Part shown: positions 8,547 to 15,845 of the stretch, piece after piece
Layout: the number at the start of each line of letters is the position of its first letter
Position numbering within the stretch: the stretch's first letter is position 1
NCBI GenBank assembly: GCA_011526585.1
Contig: WYBB01000094.1
Location: 45,204 to 109,203, forward strand
DNA length: 64,000 bases
Direction: 5' to 3'
Source: Deltaproteobacteria bacterium
GTDB lineage: Bacteria; Myxococcota_A; UBA9042; PHBI01
Position numbers and translations under genes: made by a program
Notes under the pieces: generated by a model
Database searches by the model: none
Told to the model about the DNA's origin: nothing
The model's input: the letters and a program-made list of their open reading frames with translations, nothing else

Positions 8547-9788
8547 ATGACCCAGCGATTGAATCGTCGTTCATTCCTCGCCCGCTCGGCCTCGGCGCTC
8601 GTCGGCGCCGGCGTCGTCAGCGCGCTGCCCGGCGTCCTGTCTCGCGCGCTCGCCGCCGATCCGGCGCGCCGCCGCTTCGTCTTCGTGATCAACCAGGGCG
8701 GCTGGGATCCGCTCAACGCGCTGACGCCGATGTTCGGCCACTCGCAGATCGCGATGCCGCCCGCCTCGACGGCGACCGAGATCGGCGGCCTGCCGCTCGT
8801 CGACTCCGCGCAGCGCCCGGCGGTGCGCGCCTTCTTCGAGGCCTTCGCCGACCGCACCGTGCTCTTGCACGGGGTCGCCGTGCGCAGCGTCGCCCACGAC
8901 GTCTGCCAGGTCACGATGATGACCGGCAGCGCCACCGGCGGCGCCGCGGACTTCGCCACCCGCCTCGGCGAGGTCGGCCTCGACGACCCGCTGCCGCACC
9001 TCGTGCTCGCCGGCCCGGTCTACCCCGGACCGCTCGCGCCGCTGGTCGCGCGCGTCGGCCGGAGCGGCCAGCTCCAGGGGCTCATCGACGGCTCGATCCT
9101 CGCCGCCTCCGACCTCCCCGTCACCCCGTTCCGGAACCCCACGCGCGAACTCGTCGACGACTTCGTGCGCCGCCGCACCGCCGCCTGGGCCGACGCCGTG
9201 CCGGGTCGTCGCGCCGACCTCGCCGCCGTGCACGCGCGCGCGCGCCAGCTCGAGGGTCTGCGCGGCGAGGTCTCGCTCACCATCGACGCCGGCTTCGAGT
9301 CGCAGATCGATCTCGCGGTCGCCTCGCTCGCGCGCGGCATCGCGCAGTGCGTCACCATCTCGCCGCCCATCTCCTGGGACACGCACACCGACAGCGACAA
9401 CCAGCAATCGCAGCTCTGGCAGTTCTTCTTCACCGGCCTCAATCGCCTGATGTCCAACCTCGGCGCCGCCGGGATCGCCGAGAACACGACCGTCGTCGTG
9501 CTCTCCGAGATGGCGCGCACGCCGCAGCTCAACGCCGACCAGGGCCGTGACCACTGGCCGTGGACCAGCGTGATGCTCATCGGCTCCGGGCTGACCGGCG
9601 GTCGCGCCGTCGGCGGCTACGACGCGGGCTACAACGGTCTCGGCGTCGACCCGACGACCTGCGAGCTCGACCGCGCGCGCCCCTCGCCGACCCCGGCCCA
9701 GCTCGGCGCGACGCTGCTCGCGCTCGCCGATCGCGACCCGGCCGAGCTCGGCCCCGACGTCGAGCCGCTGCTCGGGATCCTCGCGTGA
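8547..9788 (+). CDS. DUF1501 family exported protein (Tat signal)
   Basis: A 413-residue protein; ATG 8547 follows GAGAGGG. It starts with a twin-arginine signal, RRSFLARS, plus a hydrophobic stretch ending in ALAADP, so it should be exported folded. The body has the alkaline-phosphatase-like DUF1501 features: INQGGWD near the start of the mature protein, WDTHTDSDNQQ and LSEMARTPQLN in the C-terminal half, and GRDHWPW. The family is predicted to be related to sulfatases/phosphatases, with activity unproven. It partners the PSCyt-type protein upstream and a small cytochrome downstream. Confidence 0.85.
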   Translation: MTQRLNRRSFLARSASALVGAGVVSALPGVLSRALAADPARRRFVFVINQGGWDPLNALTPMFGHSQIAMPPASTATEIGGLPLVDSAQRPAVRAFFEAFADRTVLLHGVAVRSVAHDVCQVTMMTGSATGGAADFATRLGEVGLDDPLPHLVLAGPVYPGPLAPLVARVGRSGQLQGLIDGSILAASDLPVTPFRNPTRELVDDFVRRRTAAWADAVPGRRADLAAVHARARQLEGLRGEVSLTIDAGFESQIDLAVASLARGIAQCVTISPPISWDTHTDSDNQQSQLWQFFFTGLNRLMSNLGAAGIAENTTVVVLSEMARTPQLNADQGRDHWPWTSVMLIGSGLTGGRAVGGYDAGYNGLGVDPTTCELDRARPSPTPAQLGATLLALADRDPAELGPDVEPLLGILA

Positions 9789-10192
9789 GCCCCATGCACG
9801 CTCGTCTCGTCGTCGCGCTCGCGCCCGTCATCCTCGCCGTCGCCTCGCTCCACGCCTGCGACGACGACGGCGGCGAGCCGCTCGATCCGATCGTCGTGCC
9901 CGCGCCCGACTGGTGTGATCAGGCGCCGGTCACCACCTGGGCGAACTTCGGCCAGAGCTTCCTCCTCGAGAACTGCCAGCCCTGCCACGCCAGCACCTCG
10001 GTCGATCGCCACGAGGCCCCGGCCAGCGTGATCTTCGACACGCCCGAGGACGTGCTCTTGCGCAAGTCCGGGATCCTGCTCATGGCGACCGGCGAGAGCC
10101 CCGCGATGCCGCCCGCCGGCGGCGTCTCCGCCGAAGACCGCGCGCGCCTCGAGGCGTGGCTGCGCTGCGACTTCGATCCCGAGCTGCGCTGA
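9785..10192 (+). CDS. small exported monohaem cytochrome-like lipoprotein
   Basis: A 135-residue protein using a GTG at 9785 that overlaps the previous stop as GTGA; an ATG at 9794 is the alternative. The hydrophobic N-terminus ends in LHAC (lipobox). A single CXXCH (CQPCH) follows a phenylalanine-rich stretch, and MPPAGG further on supplies a candidate axial Met, as in class I cytochromes c. A helix after it (AEDRARLEAWL) fits the C-terminal cytochrome helix. It is the last gene of the 5.8-10.2 kb operon and probably carries electrons for it. Confidence 0.75.
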   Translation: MSPMHARLVVALAPVILAVASLHACDDDGGEPLDPIVVPAPDWCDQAPVTTWANFGQSFLLENCQPCHASTSVDRHEAPASVIFDTPEDVLLRKSGILLMATGESPAMPPAGGVSAEDRARLEAWLRCDFDPELR

Positions 10193-10194
10193 TC

Positions 10195-11115
10195 CTACCG
10201 CGCACTTCGCGACCTCAGCGGCGCGAGGAACCCGAGGATGCGCTCGCCGACCTCGGGGTCGCTCAGGATCCGGGTGTGGCCGAGACCGTGCGTGGTGACG
10301 AGCTCTGCGCCGCGCCAGTCCGTCGCCAGCGCGGCGCCGGCGGCGTACGGCACCTCGCGGTCATCGTGATCGTGAACGATCAGGAGCGGGGTCGAGCGCG
10401 TGCGCGCGATGGGGCGCGGGTCGAGGCTCGCGAGCGGCACCCCGGCGCGCAGCTCGACGGCGCGGCGGAGCGGCGCGTCGATCGCGGGGCCGAGGCCGAG
10501 CCTGCGCGCGAAGCCCTCGGGCCAGCTCGCCGGCACGACGGGCGACGCGAGATAGACGAGGCGTCGCGGCGCGATCCCCCCCTCGAGCGCCAGCGTCGTG
10601 AGCACGCCGCCCATCGAGTGGGCGACGACGGCGTCGGCGCCATCGGCCCAGCGGTCGATCGTCTCGAGGGCGGCGCGCATCTCGGGGAGCGTGGTCGACT
10701 TGCCGGCGGCCTCGCCGTGCGCGGGGTGATCGAAGATCACCGCGCGGAAGCCGGCCGTCGCGAGCGCCCCGGCCAGCGGCGCGAGCTGAGCGGCGCGACC
10801 GTTCCAGCCGTGGCTCATGAGCACGGTCGGGCCCTCGCCGAAGGTCCAGACCGGCAGGCGCCGCTTGCCGAAGGCGACCTCGTGACGCTCGAAGGACGCG
10901 GCGAGGAGCGCGGCTTCGGCCGGCCGGACCGGCGGGCGCAGCGTGGTGAAGAACGCGCGCGCGGCCGCGCGGCCGGCCAGACCGGGGCTCAGCCTGAGGA
11001 GGGCGCGCAGCGGCCAGGCCGCGGCGTAGACGGCGTCGCGCCGCGGCACCTGGAGCTTGATGGTGCGAACGTTCGTTCTATTTCTTGGGTAGGCGATCAG
11101 CGAGTCGGTCGACAT
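10195..11115 (-). CDS. alpha/beta hydrolase
   Basis: A 306-residue serine hydrolase with no signal peptide. The oxyanion motif SHGW is at 101-104, nucleophile Ser167 sits in AHSMGG, the acid is Asp251 or Asp252 (HDHDD), and His280 (GLGH) completes the triad. GGAGG five bases upstream fixes the ATG at 11115. It lies 29 bp downstream of a TetR gene on the same strand, so the two are probably co-transcribed and the hydrolase substrate or product may be the regulator's ligand. A sequence similar to the TetR operator lies in its first codons (11068-11079). Confidence 0.85.
   Translation of the reverse strand: MSTDSLIAYPRNRTNVRTIKLQVPRRDAVYAAAWPLRALLRLSPGLAGRAAARAFFTTLRPPVRPAEAALLAASFERHEVAFGKRRLPVWTFGEGPTVLMSHGWNGRAAQLAPLAGALATAGFRAVIFDHPAHGEAAGKSTTLPEMRAALETIDRWADGADAVVAHSMGGVLTTLALEGGIAPRRLVYLASPVVPASWPEGFARRLGLGPAIDAPLRRAVELRAGVPLASLDPRPIARTRSTPLLIVHDHDDREVPYAAGAALATDWRGAELVTTHGLGHTRILSDPEVGERILGFLAPLRSRSAR
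11068..11079. promoter_or_regulatory. possible second TetR operator inside the hydrolase start region
   Basis: GAACGTTCGTTC here matches 10 of 12 bases of the candidate operator in the TetR promoter (GAACGATCGTAC on the minus strand). It sits in a locally AT-richer pocket that includes the rare codons AAT AGA. It could be a roadblock site or part of an internal promoter for a shorter hydrolase. Confidence 0.3.
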
Positions 11116-11144
11116 GGGAGCCTCCGGGCACAGGTGAGACCGCG

Positions 11145-11750
11145 CTAGGCGCGCGGTCGGGAACGGGCGAGCAGCGCCTCGAAGGCGCTGCGGGTGAGGG
11201 ACTCGGCGTCCGGCTCGCGAAAGAGGCGAGCGTGACGCCGGTAGCCGGCGAGGATGTTCGAGAGCTCGAAGGCGAAGGCGCGCGGGTCGATGTCCGCGGC
11301 CAGCGCCCCCGCCTGAATCGCCGCCCGGGCGACCTGGGTCAGCGTATCGAACCAGTCGCGCTGGGATTCGACCACGTAGTCGCGGATCGGGCCCTCGACG
11401 TCGTCGTACTCGGCGGCGGCGGCCTGCAGCGGACAGCCGCCCGGCAGCGCGTCGCGGTCCCAGCGGATCCAGCCGTCGACCAGGGCGCGCAGGCGCGGCT
11501 CGCCGCGCGGCAGCTTCAACGCGGGGGCGATGACATGCGAGATGAAGCGATCGACCCCGTGCCGCATGACCGCGAGCTGGAGCTCGCTCTTGGCGCCGAA
11601 GTGCGCGAAGAGGCCGCTCTTGGACATCTGCAGCGCCTCGGCCAGGGTCCCGATCGTCAGCTTCTCGAAGCCGCCGAGGCTCGCCAGCGCGAGCGCCCGA
11701 TCGAGGATCGCCGCCTTCGTCTCTTCGCCCTTGGTCGTCTCACGCGCCAT
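11145..11750 (-). CDS. TetR/AcrR family regulator
   Basis: A 201-residue repressor-type protein. The N-terminal helix-turn-helix is clear (TKAAILDRAL.. LTIGTLAEALQMSKSGLFAHFGAK). The C-terminal ligand domain includes GGCPLQAAAAEYDD, seen in TetR proteins that control hydrolase or oxidoreductase genes. It is followed on the same strand by the alpha/beta hydrolase. There is no Shine-Dalgarno before the ATG. A strong sigma-70 promoter is placed so that transcription would begin at or next to the ATG, which suggests a leaderless mRNA. An operator-like palindrome in the spacer implies autoregulation. Confidence 0.9.
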   Translation of the reverse strand: MARETTKGEETKAAILDRALALASLGGFEKLTIGTLAEALQMSKSGLFAHFGAKSELQLAVMRHGVDRFISHVIAPALKLPRGEPRLRALVDGWIRWDRDALPGGCPLQAAAAEYDDVEGPIRDYVVESQRDWFDTLTQVARAAIQAGALAADIDPRAFAFELSNILAGYRRHARLFREPDAESLTRSAFEALLARSRPRA

Positions 11751-11756
11751 GCGACG

Positions 11757-11784
11757 ATAATAGTACGATCGTTCGCCTTGTCAA
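11757..11784 (-). promoter_or_regulatory. sigma-70 promoter with operator palindrome for the TetR gene
   Basis: On the minus strand TTGACA (11779-11784) and TATTAT (11757-11762) are 16 bp apart. The spacer contains the palindrome ACGATCGT (11765-11772). Counting seven bases past the -10 puts the start site at about 11750, the A of the TetR ATG. Confidence 0.65.
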
Positions 11785-11823
11785 GCGACAAGGCGATTCG
11801 ATTCCGCGACGGCGCGCGCGAGC

Positions 11824-12996
11824 CTACTCGACGCGCGCGCGCATGGGCGCCGACACGGTGACCCCGAGGAAGAGCGCGTCGGAGGCACTGAGCGCCGCCG
11901 CCTCGGCGCTCCCGCCGGGGGAGACGACGAGCTCGGGGACCGGCACGTCGGTCCCGTACTCGAGCACGGCATCGACCCATGGGGCCCACACCGACACGCG
12001 GGTATCGCCGTTCATCTCACCGTAGGAGGAGTCGAGCCCGCAGGAGAAGTCCGTCCCGTTCGTCACGCCGGCGCAGCCGTGGGTGAACCCGAAGGAGTGC
12101 ACACCGGCGATCTCGTCACCGATGAAGCCGGGCCCGCCGGAGTCGCCGGGGGCGAGGCCCACCTCGAGCTTCCCGTAGCCCTTGAAGTCCGGATAGATCC
12201 CGCTGGCGAAGGTCGTGCACTGGCCGTCCTGGGCCCACGCGGGGTTGTCGTTGGCGACGCCGCAGCGGTAGCCGCTGAACCACCAATCCATCGCGTTGTG
12301 CTTGCGACCGCCGCTGTCGTAGTCATAGACGAGCTGGCCTGTGAAGAGCGGCTCGCCGCCCCAGAACGGCGAGAAGTCGTCCTCGTAGCGGTTGAGGCCG
12401 GTGCGGGCGTAGAAGAAGCCAGCCTCGCCCACGGCGCCCCGGTTGCCGCGTCCGGAGACCCCGTAGCCGTAGTGGCGCACGGCGTGGTCGGCCTCGTCGT
12501 AGTCGCGATACAGGCCGTAGATCTCGACGCCCTCCGGCAGGTCTTCAGCGAGCTCGATCACCGCGATGTCGCCGGGCGTGAAGGCGTCGAGGAAGGGGTG
12601 ATAGGCGCGGTAGAGGTCCGGCACCGAGAAGCCGACCGCGTCGATGAAGCCGCTGGGGTCGGTGACCCCGGTCGGGATGAAGCGGATGCGTGAGACCCGG
12701 TCCCCCTCGTTGATGACGCAGTGCGCCGCCGTGAGGATGTGGTTGCGGTCGATCGCGGCGGCGGTGCAGAGGAAGCCGCCCTGAGGGATGCCGAAGAACT
12801 GGATGTAGATCGAGCCGACGCCGGTCCTGAGGTTCTCGCCGGCGTTCGCGTAGGCGGGGTCCCACGGGTCGCCCGACGTGATCAGCAAGGGATCTCCGAC
12901 GATCTCGACGTCCTCACGGGCCTGGGCGGTCGAGCCCGACGCGAGGGATGCGATCAGCACCGCGGCCGAGGCCGAAGCGATCATGCGATATTTCAT
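11824..12996 (-). CDS. secreted trypsin-like serine protease
   Basis: A 390-residue protein; ATG 12996 has AGGAGAG six bases upstream, and the longer open frame above it is Arg-rich noise. A Sec signal peptide (ASASAAVLIASLASGSTAQA) ends near residue 26. The chymotrypsin-fold triad is complete: His92 in LTAAHC, Asp143 in GDIAVIEL and Ser286 in PGDSGGP. The insert between Asp and Ser is long (about 140 residues, with WGGEPLFTGQLVYDYDSGG), larger than in trypsin. About 75 residues follow the catalytic Ser, ending in a strand-rich tail of unknown role. A predatory or scavenging function outside the cell is plausible for this type of organism. Confidence 0.9.
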   Translation of the reverse strand: MKYRMIASASAAVLIASLASGSTAQAREDVEIVGDPLLITSGDPWDPAYANAGENLRTGVGSIYIQFFGIPQGGFLCTAAAIDRNHILTAAHCVINEGDRVSRIRFIPTGVTDPSGFIDAVGFSVPDLYRAYHPFLDAFTPGDIAVIELAEDLPEGVEIYGLYRDYDEADHAVRHYGYGVSGRGNRGAVGEAGFFYARTGLNRYEDDFSPFWGGEPLFTGQLVYDYDSGGRKHNAMDWWFSGYRCGVANDNPAWAQDGQCTTFASGIYPDFKGYGKLEVGLAPGDSGGPGFIGDEIAGVHSFGFTHGCAGVTNGTDFSCGLDSSYGEMNGDTRVSVWAPWVDAVLEYGTDVPVPELVVSPGGSAEAAALSASDALFLGVTVSAPMRARVE

Positions 12997-13254
12997 GGCG
13001 CTCTCCTGTATTCGACGTGTGTGGGGGCGACGAGGCGGTCGACGGCGGTGACGCGCGACGCCGGGGGCGTCCGCGGGTGAGTGTCGACCTTGTCTCGATG
13101 GCGCCACCTACACACAAACGCGTCCCGCTTACCACGCATGAAACTCTCAGATTTCAGAATCCTTGCGCGCGCATGCGCCATGCCGCAGTAGCGGCTCGCT
13201 CGCCCACCATGGCATACCGTCTCGCATCGGCATCCCAGCACCTTCGGAGCGTCC

Positions 13255-13650
13255 ATGCGCCTGTCCCACGTGACCCTGTTCGTCTCGGAGATCCCGCGCT
13301 CGCGCGCCTTCTACCTCGCGCTCGGCTTCGAGCTGATCGTCGACGAGGCCCACTACTGTCGCTTCCTCACCCGCATCGACGAGGGCGCCGGCGACGAGAC
13401 GCTGTCGATCGAGCACCACGCCGGGCCGCTCGCCCCGGCCGCCCAGCTCGGCCTCGAGTTCCCCAGCCGCGACGCGCTCGACGCCTTCGTCGCGGGGCTC
13501 CCCGGGCGCGGCGTGCCGGTCGCCGAGGGCCCGATCGACCGAACCTGGCTCTGGCGTGACGCGCGCGTCTTCGATCCGGACGGCCACGAGTGGATGCTCT
13601 TCCACGCCGGCGACAACAAGCTCGCGCCGCCCTGGCGCGTGCGCCGGTGA
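13255..13650 (+). CDS. VOC (glyoxalase/dioxygenase-fold) protein
   Basis: A 131-residue single VOC module pair. It opens with LSHVTLFVSEIPRSRAFYLALGFEL, the typical first beta-alpha-beta unit, and ends with VFDPDGHEWMLFHA, the second unit whose Glu (HEW) usually binds metal. The candidate first metal ligand is His5. It has no signal peptide. Substrate cannot be told from sequence: glyoxalase, dioxygenase and antibiotic-binding members look alike. It stands alone. Confidence 0.85.
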   Translation: MRLSHVTLFVSEIPRSRAFYLALGFELIVDEAHYCRFLTRIDEGAGDETLSIEHHAGPLAPAAQLGLEFPSRDALDAFVAGLPGRGVPVAEGPIDRTWLWRDARVFDPDGHEWMLFHAGDNKLAPPWRVRR

Positions 13651-13790
13651 GCGTGCGCGACCACCATCACGCCGTCCATCGATCTCGGTCCCGCGACTTT
13701 TTCGTGAACCGATTCGGCCGGCGCGACACGTGCTCCATGAGACGCGCATGACGCGCGGCGAGAACACCCATCCAATGAGGAGCACGAAGC

Positions 13791-13868
13791 ATGAAGATCA
13801 AGACCAACGTCAAGGCCGGCCCCGTCTACATCAAGCTCGGCGACGTCAAGGGCGACTTCCGCAGGTAG
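13791..13868 (+). CDS. 25-residue basic peptide
   Basis: ATG at 13791, preceded by GAGGAG nine bases upstream, opens a 25-codon frame ending in TAG. The peptide begins MKIKTNVKAG and continues PVYIKLGDVKG, ending in RR. It is basic, lacks Cys and has no signal sequence. I recall short peptides that start with KTNVKAG in related bacteria, but cannot verify this. The second half also resembles the start of Hcp-type proteins (YLKLGDIKG), so it may instead be a truncated remnant. GTGAACC at about 13702-13708 upstream looks like an ECF-sigma -35. Confidence 0.5.
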   Translation: MKIKTNVKAGPVYIKLGDVKGDFRR

Positions 13869-13926
13869 TCGCCGTGATGCGAGCCTCCGCAGGGCGGCCC
13901 TCGTGGCCGCCTGGTCGGTCGCCCGC

Positions 13927-14110
13927 TCAGATGGCAGGCCCCAGCGCGGGCGCGGTCCTGTTCGGGTCGTTGTCACATTCGTCGTTGCAGTCGGCGGTGC
14001 CGTCGCTGTCGCTGTCGGGTCGGTCAGCTCAGGATCTCGACCGAGGCGACGCAGCTCGCGGTGTTGGTGCCGTCGTCGGCGATGAAGCCGCCCACTTGAC
14101 GCGGTGCAAG
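13927..14110 (-). pseudogene. remnant of a thrombospondin-type-3-repeat protein
   Basis: Read on the minus strand, one frame gives VGGFIADDGTNTASCVASVEILS and stops at 14024. The adjacent frame then gives DSDSDGTADCNDECDNDPNR and stops at 13927. The second piece is an unmistakable Ca-binding thrombospondin type 3 repeat (DxDxDGxxDCxDxCxxDPN). The frame change and the missing upstream part mark it as a decayed or mosaic gene fragment squeezed between the peptide gene and the TetR gene. It shares its 5' end with the promoter of that TetR gene. Confidence 0.6.
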
Positions 14111-14125
14111 CGGATTCGGTAATGA
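14096..14125 (+). promoter_or_regulatory. sigma-70 promoter of the second TetR gene
   Basis: TTGACG (14096-14101) and TAATGA (14120-14125) are separated by 18 bp. The operator palindrome at 14114-14141 covers the -10 and the start region, so bound repressor would block the promoter. Confidence 0.55.
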
Positions 14126-14141
14126 CACGCCATTACCGAAT
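14114..14141. promoter_or_regulatory. TetR operator 1 (11-bp arms, 6-bp spacer)
   Basis: A perfect inverted repeat with arms ATTCGGTAATG and CATTACCGAAT around six bases. It lies 12 bp before the TTG start of the TetR gene. The right arm, CATTACCGAA, recurs at 14829-14838 before the lipase-like gene. Confidence 0.75.
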
Positions 14142-14153
14142 TGAGGGCCACGC

Positions 14154-14768
14154 TTGGCACGCCAACTGACCGAAGACCGTCGCCGCCAAATCCTCGACGC
14201 CGCCTGCGAGCTCTTCGGCACACGCGGCTATCAGGACACCAACATCGCGGACATCGCCATCCGTCTGCGCATGGGGCACGGCACCTTCTATCGCTACTTC
14301 AAGAACAAGCGCGACATCTTCGACGCGGCGGTCGGCGAGGTGCTCGCGCGCATCGACGCGGTGATCGATGGCGCCGACCCCGACAAGCCCCTCACGATCC
14401 AGGCCCACGCGCGCGAGGTCTCGCGCATCGGCAAGGCGCTCTACGCCGCCTTCATCGCCGACATCCCGGCGGCGCGCCTCATCTTCTACGAGGCGGCCGG
14501 CCTCGACGACGCCGTGCGGGCCCGCGTCGACGCCAGCCTCGAGCGCTTCGCCGCGCTGACCGCCGCGTACCTCGAGAACGGGCGCGCGCGAGGCTACCTG
14601 CGCGCCGATCTCGACACACGCACGGTGAGCCGCGCGCTCGCGGCGATCGTCTTCGAAGGCATCCGCCACACGATCCGCGCAGGCGAGCCCGAGCGCGAGG
14701 CGCGGAGCTGGATCGCCGCCTACCAGCAGCTCGCCAGCGGTCTGGCGTCCAGCCGACCCGGCGCCTGA
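14154..14768 (+). CDS. TetR/AcrR family regulator of the lipase-like gene
   Basis: A 204-residue regulator starting at TTG 14154 with GAGGG six bases upstream. The helix-turn-helix region is typical (RRRQILDAACELFGTRGYQDTNIADIAIRLRMGHGTFYRYFKNK). The C-terminal domain is all-helical and resembles those binding lipophilic ligands, though no ligand can be named. Its own promoter is covered by a perfect palindrome. A second copy of the same site lies before the downstream lipase-like gene, so it probably represses itself and that gene. A GC-rich hairpin follows its stop. Confidence 0.9.
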   Translation: MARQLTEDRRRQILDAACELFGTRGYQDTNIADIAIRLRMGHGTFYRYFKNKRDIFDAAVGEVLARIDAVIDGADPDKPLTIQAHAREVSRIGKALYAAFIADIPAARLIFYEAAGLDDAVRARVDASLERFAALTAAYLENGRARGYLRADLDTRTVSRALAAIVFEGIRHTIRAGEPEREARSWIAAYQQLASGLASSRPGA

Positions 14769-14780
14769 CAAACCCTCTCG

Positions 14781-14799
14781 GGCCCGCGCTTCGCGGGCC
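14781..14799 (+). terminator. GC hairpin after the TetR gene
   Basis: Eight-bp arms GGCCCGCG and CGCGGGCC enclose a 3-nt loop 12 bases after the TetR stop. There is no T-run, so it may attenuate rather than end transcription. It precedes operator 2 and separates the regulator from its target. Confidence 0.45.
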
Positions 14800-14812
14800 T
14801 CCGTATGCGAAC

Positions 14813-14838
14813 CGCGGGAATGACGCATCATTACCGAA
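14813..14838. promoter_or_regulatory. TetR operator 2 before the lipase-like gene
   Basis: The right arm CATTACCGAA is identical to operator 1. The left arm CGCGGGAATG matches 7 of 10 bases, and the 6-bp spacer is conserved. The site ends 30 bp before the likely start codon. Confidence 0.6.
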
Positions 14839-14867
14839 ACCACAAGCCCTTGAATCTAAAGGAGTTG

Positions 14868-15689
14868 ATGCCAGCCATGCGATTTCTCATCTCGTCCCTC
14901 TCCTGCGTCCTGCTGCACGCCTTCGCCGCCTGCGACGACGCGCTGCACGGCTTCGATCCCGAGACCGACGCGCGCCCCGACCCGTCCGCCGCGGCGACGC
15001 CCGAGGATCCCGCCCTCGGCGATCCGGAGCCGCCCGATCCCGACGACGCACCCGCGGACTCACGCGCGAGCACGCGCACGGTCCTGCTCATCCCCGGCAC
15101 CACGATCAAGGGGGAGTTCTTCGAGGACATGGCCGCGCGCCTCCTCGCAGACGGCTTCGATCCGGTGATCTACGAGCCGCCCGATCTGCTCACCGGGAGC
15201 CTCGCGCTCGGCGCGCGCCGCATCGGCGACGTCGTGCAGCGCCTGCTCGCCGAGACCGGCGATACCCGCCTGCACATCGTCGCCGAGTGCAATGGTGGCG
15301 TCGCCACGCGCTACTACCTCCAGGTCCTCGGCGGTCACGCCTTTGTCGACGAGGTGGTCACCTTCGTGTCCGCCCACCACGGCACCTGGGCCTCCCCGAT
15401 CGGCACCTGGGTCACCGGCTTCCAGGCCCTCGCCGACATCACGCCCGGCAGCGAGCTCCTGCGCACGCTCGACGCCGCGCCATTCCCTCCGGACCTCTCG
15501 CTCACCTCGATCTACTCGTGTTGGGACGAGCTCGTGCAACCCTACTGGACCTCACATGTCGAAGGCGCGGTCAACGTACTCTTCTGCGACCACTACCTCG
15601 GCCACTTCGATGGTTTCTGGGACCCGGTCTTCTACGCACGCATGCTCCAGGCGCTTCGCGGCGAGCGCGACGCACCGACGCGGCTGTGA
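14868..15689 (+). CDS. lipase-fold lipoprotein with Cys in the nucleophile position
   Basis: A 273-residue alpha/beta hydrolase. AAAGGAG lies three bases before ATG 14868 and twelve before ATG 14877; either may be used. The signal segment ends in a lipobox (FAAC), followed by a Pro/Asp-rich linker. The core follows bacterial triacylglycerol lipases: LLIPGT oxyanion strand, VATRYYLQVLGG after the nucleophile, and VSAHHGT where lipases have TPHHGT. At the lipase box the sequence is AECNGG, so Cys141 replaces Ser and Ala-Glu replaces Gly-His. Asp220 and His246 can complete a triad. Cys nucleophiles occur in dienelactone hydrolases and PHA synthases. Controlled by the adjacent TetR via operator 2, by inference. 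Confidence 0.8.
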   Translation: MPAMRFLISSLSCVLLHAFAACDDALHGFDPETDARPDPSAAATPEDPALGDPEPPDPDDAPADSRASTRTVLLIPGTTIKGEFFEDMAARLLADGFDPVIYEPPDLLTGSLALGARRIGDVVQRLLAETGDTRLHIVAECNGGVATRYYLQVLGGHAFVDEVVTFVSAHHGTWASPIGTWVTGFQALADITPGSELLRTLDAAPFPPDLSLTSIYSCWDELVQPYWTSHVEGAVNVLFCDHYLGHFDGFWDPVFYARMLQALRGERDAPTRL

Positions 15690-15793
15690 GCCATGCGCGC
15701 ACCGTGTCCCGCCGTTGACGGCGGGAACGCGCGACCCCAGCGCCGCTGTCTCCCGGCGTTGACAGCGCCCCGCGCGGCAGGCGGCTCGCGTCG

Positions 15794-15809
15794 TTGGCAC
15801 CCGGCTTGC
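15794..15809 (+). promoter_or_regulatory. sigma-54 promoter of the serine hydrolase gene
   Basis: TTGGCACC-N4-TTGC with GG-N10-GC spacing, an excellent -24/-12 match. The start codon is 37 bp downstream. An activator of the bEBP type would be required; none is encoded in this window. Confidence 0.75.
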
Positions 15810-15845
15810 GATGGCGAGCGGGCGAGTCTCTCACCGAGGAACCCC

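Noticed and set aside
13211..13227. TGGCATACC..TCGC before the VOC gene
   Set aside because: Again one base too long for a -24/-12 promoter, and the -12 element is poor.
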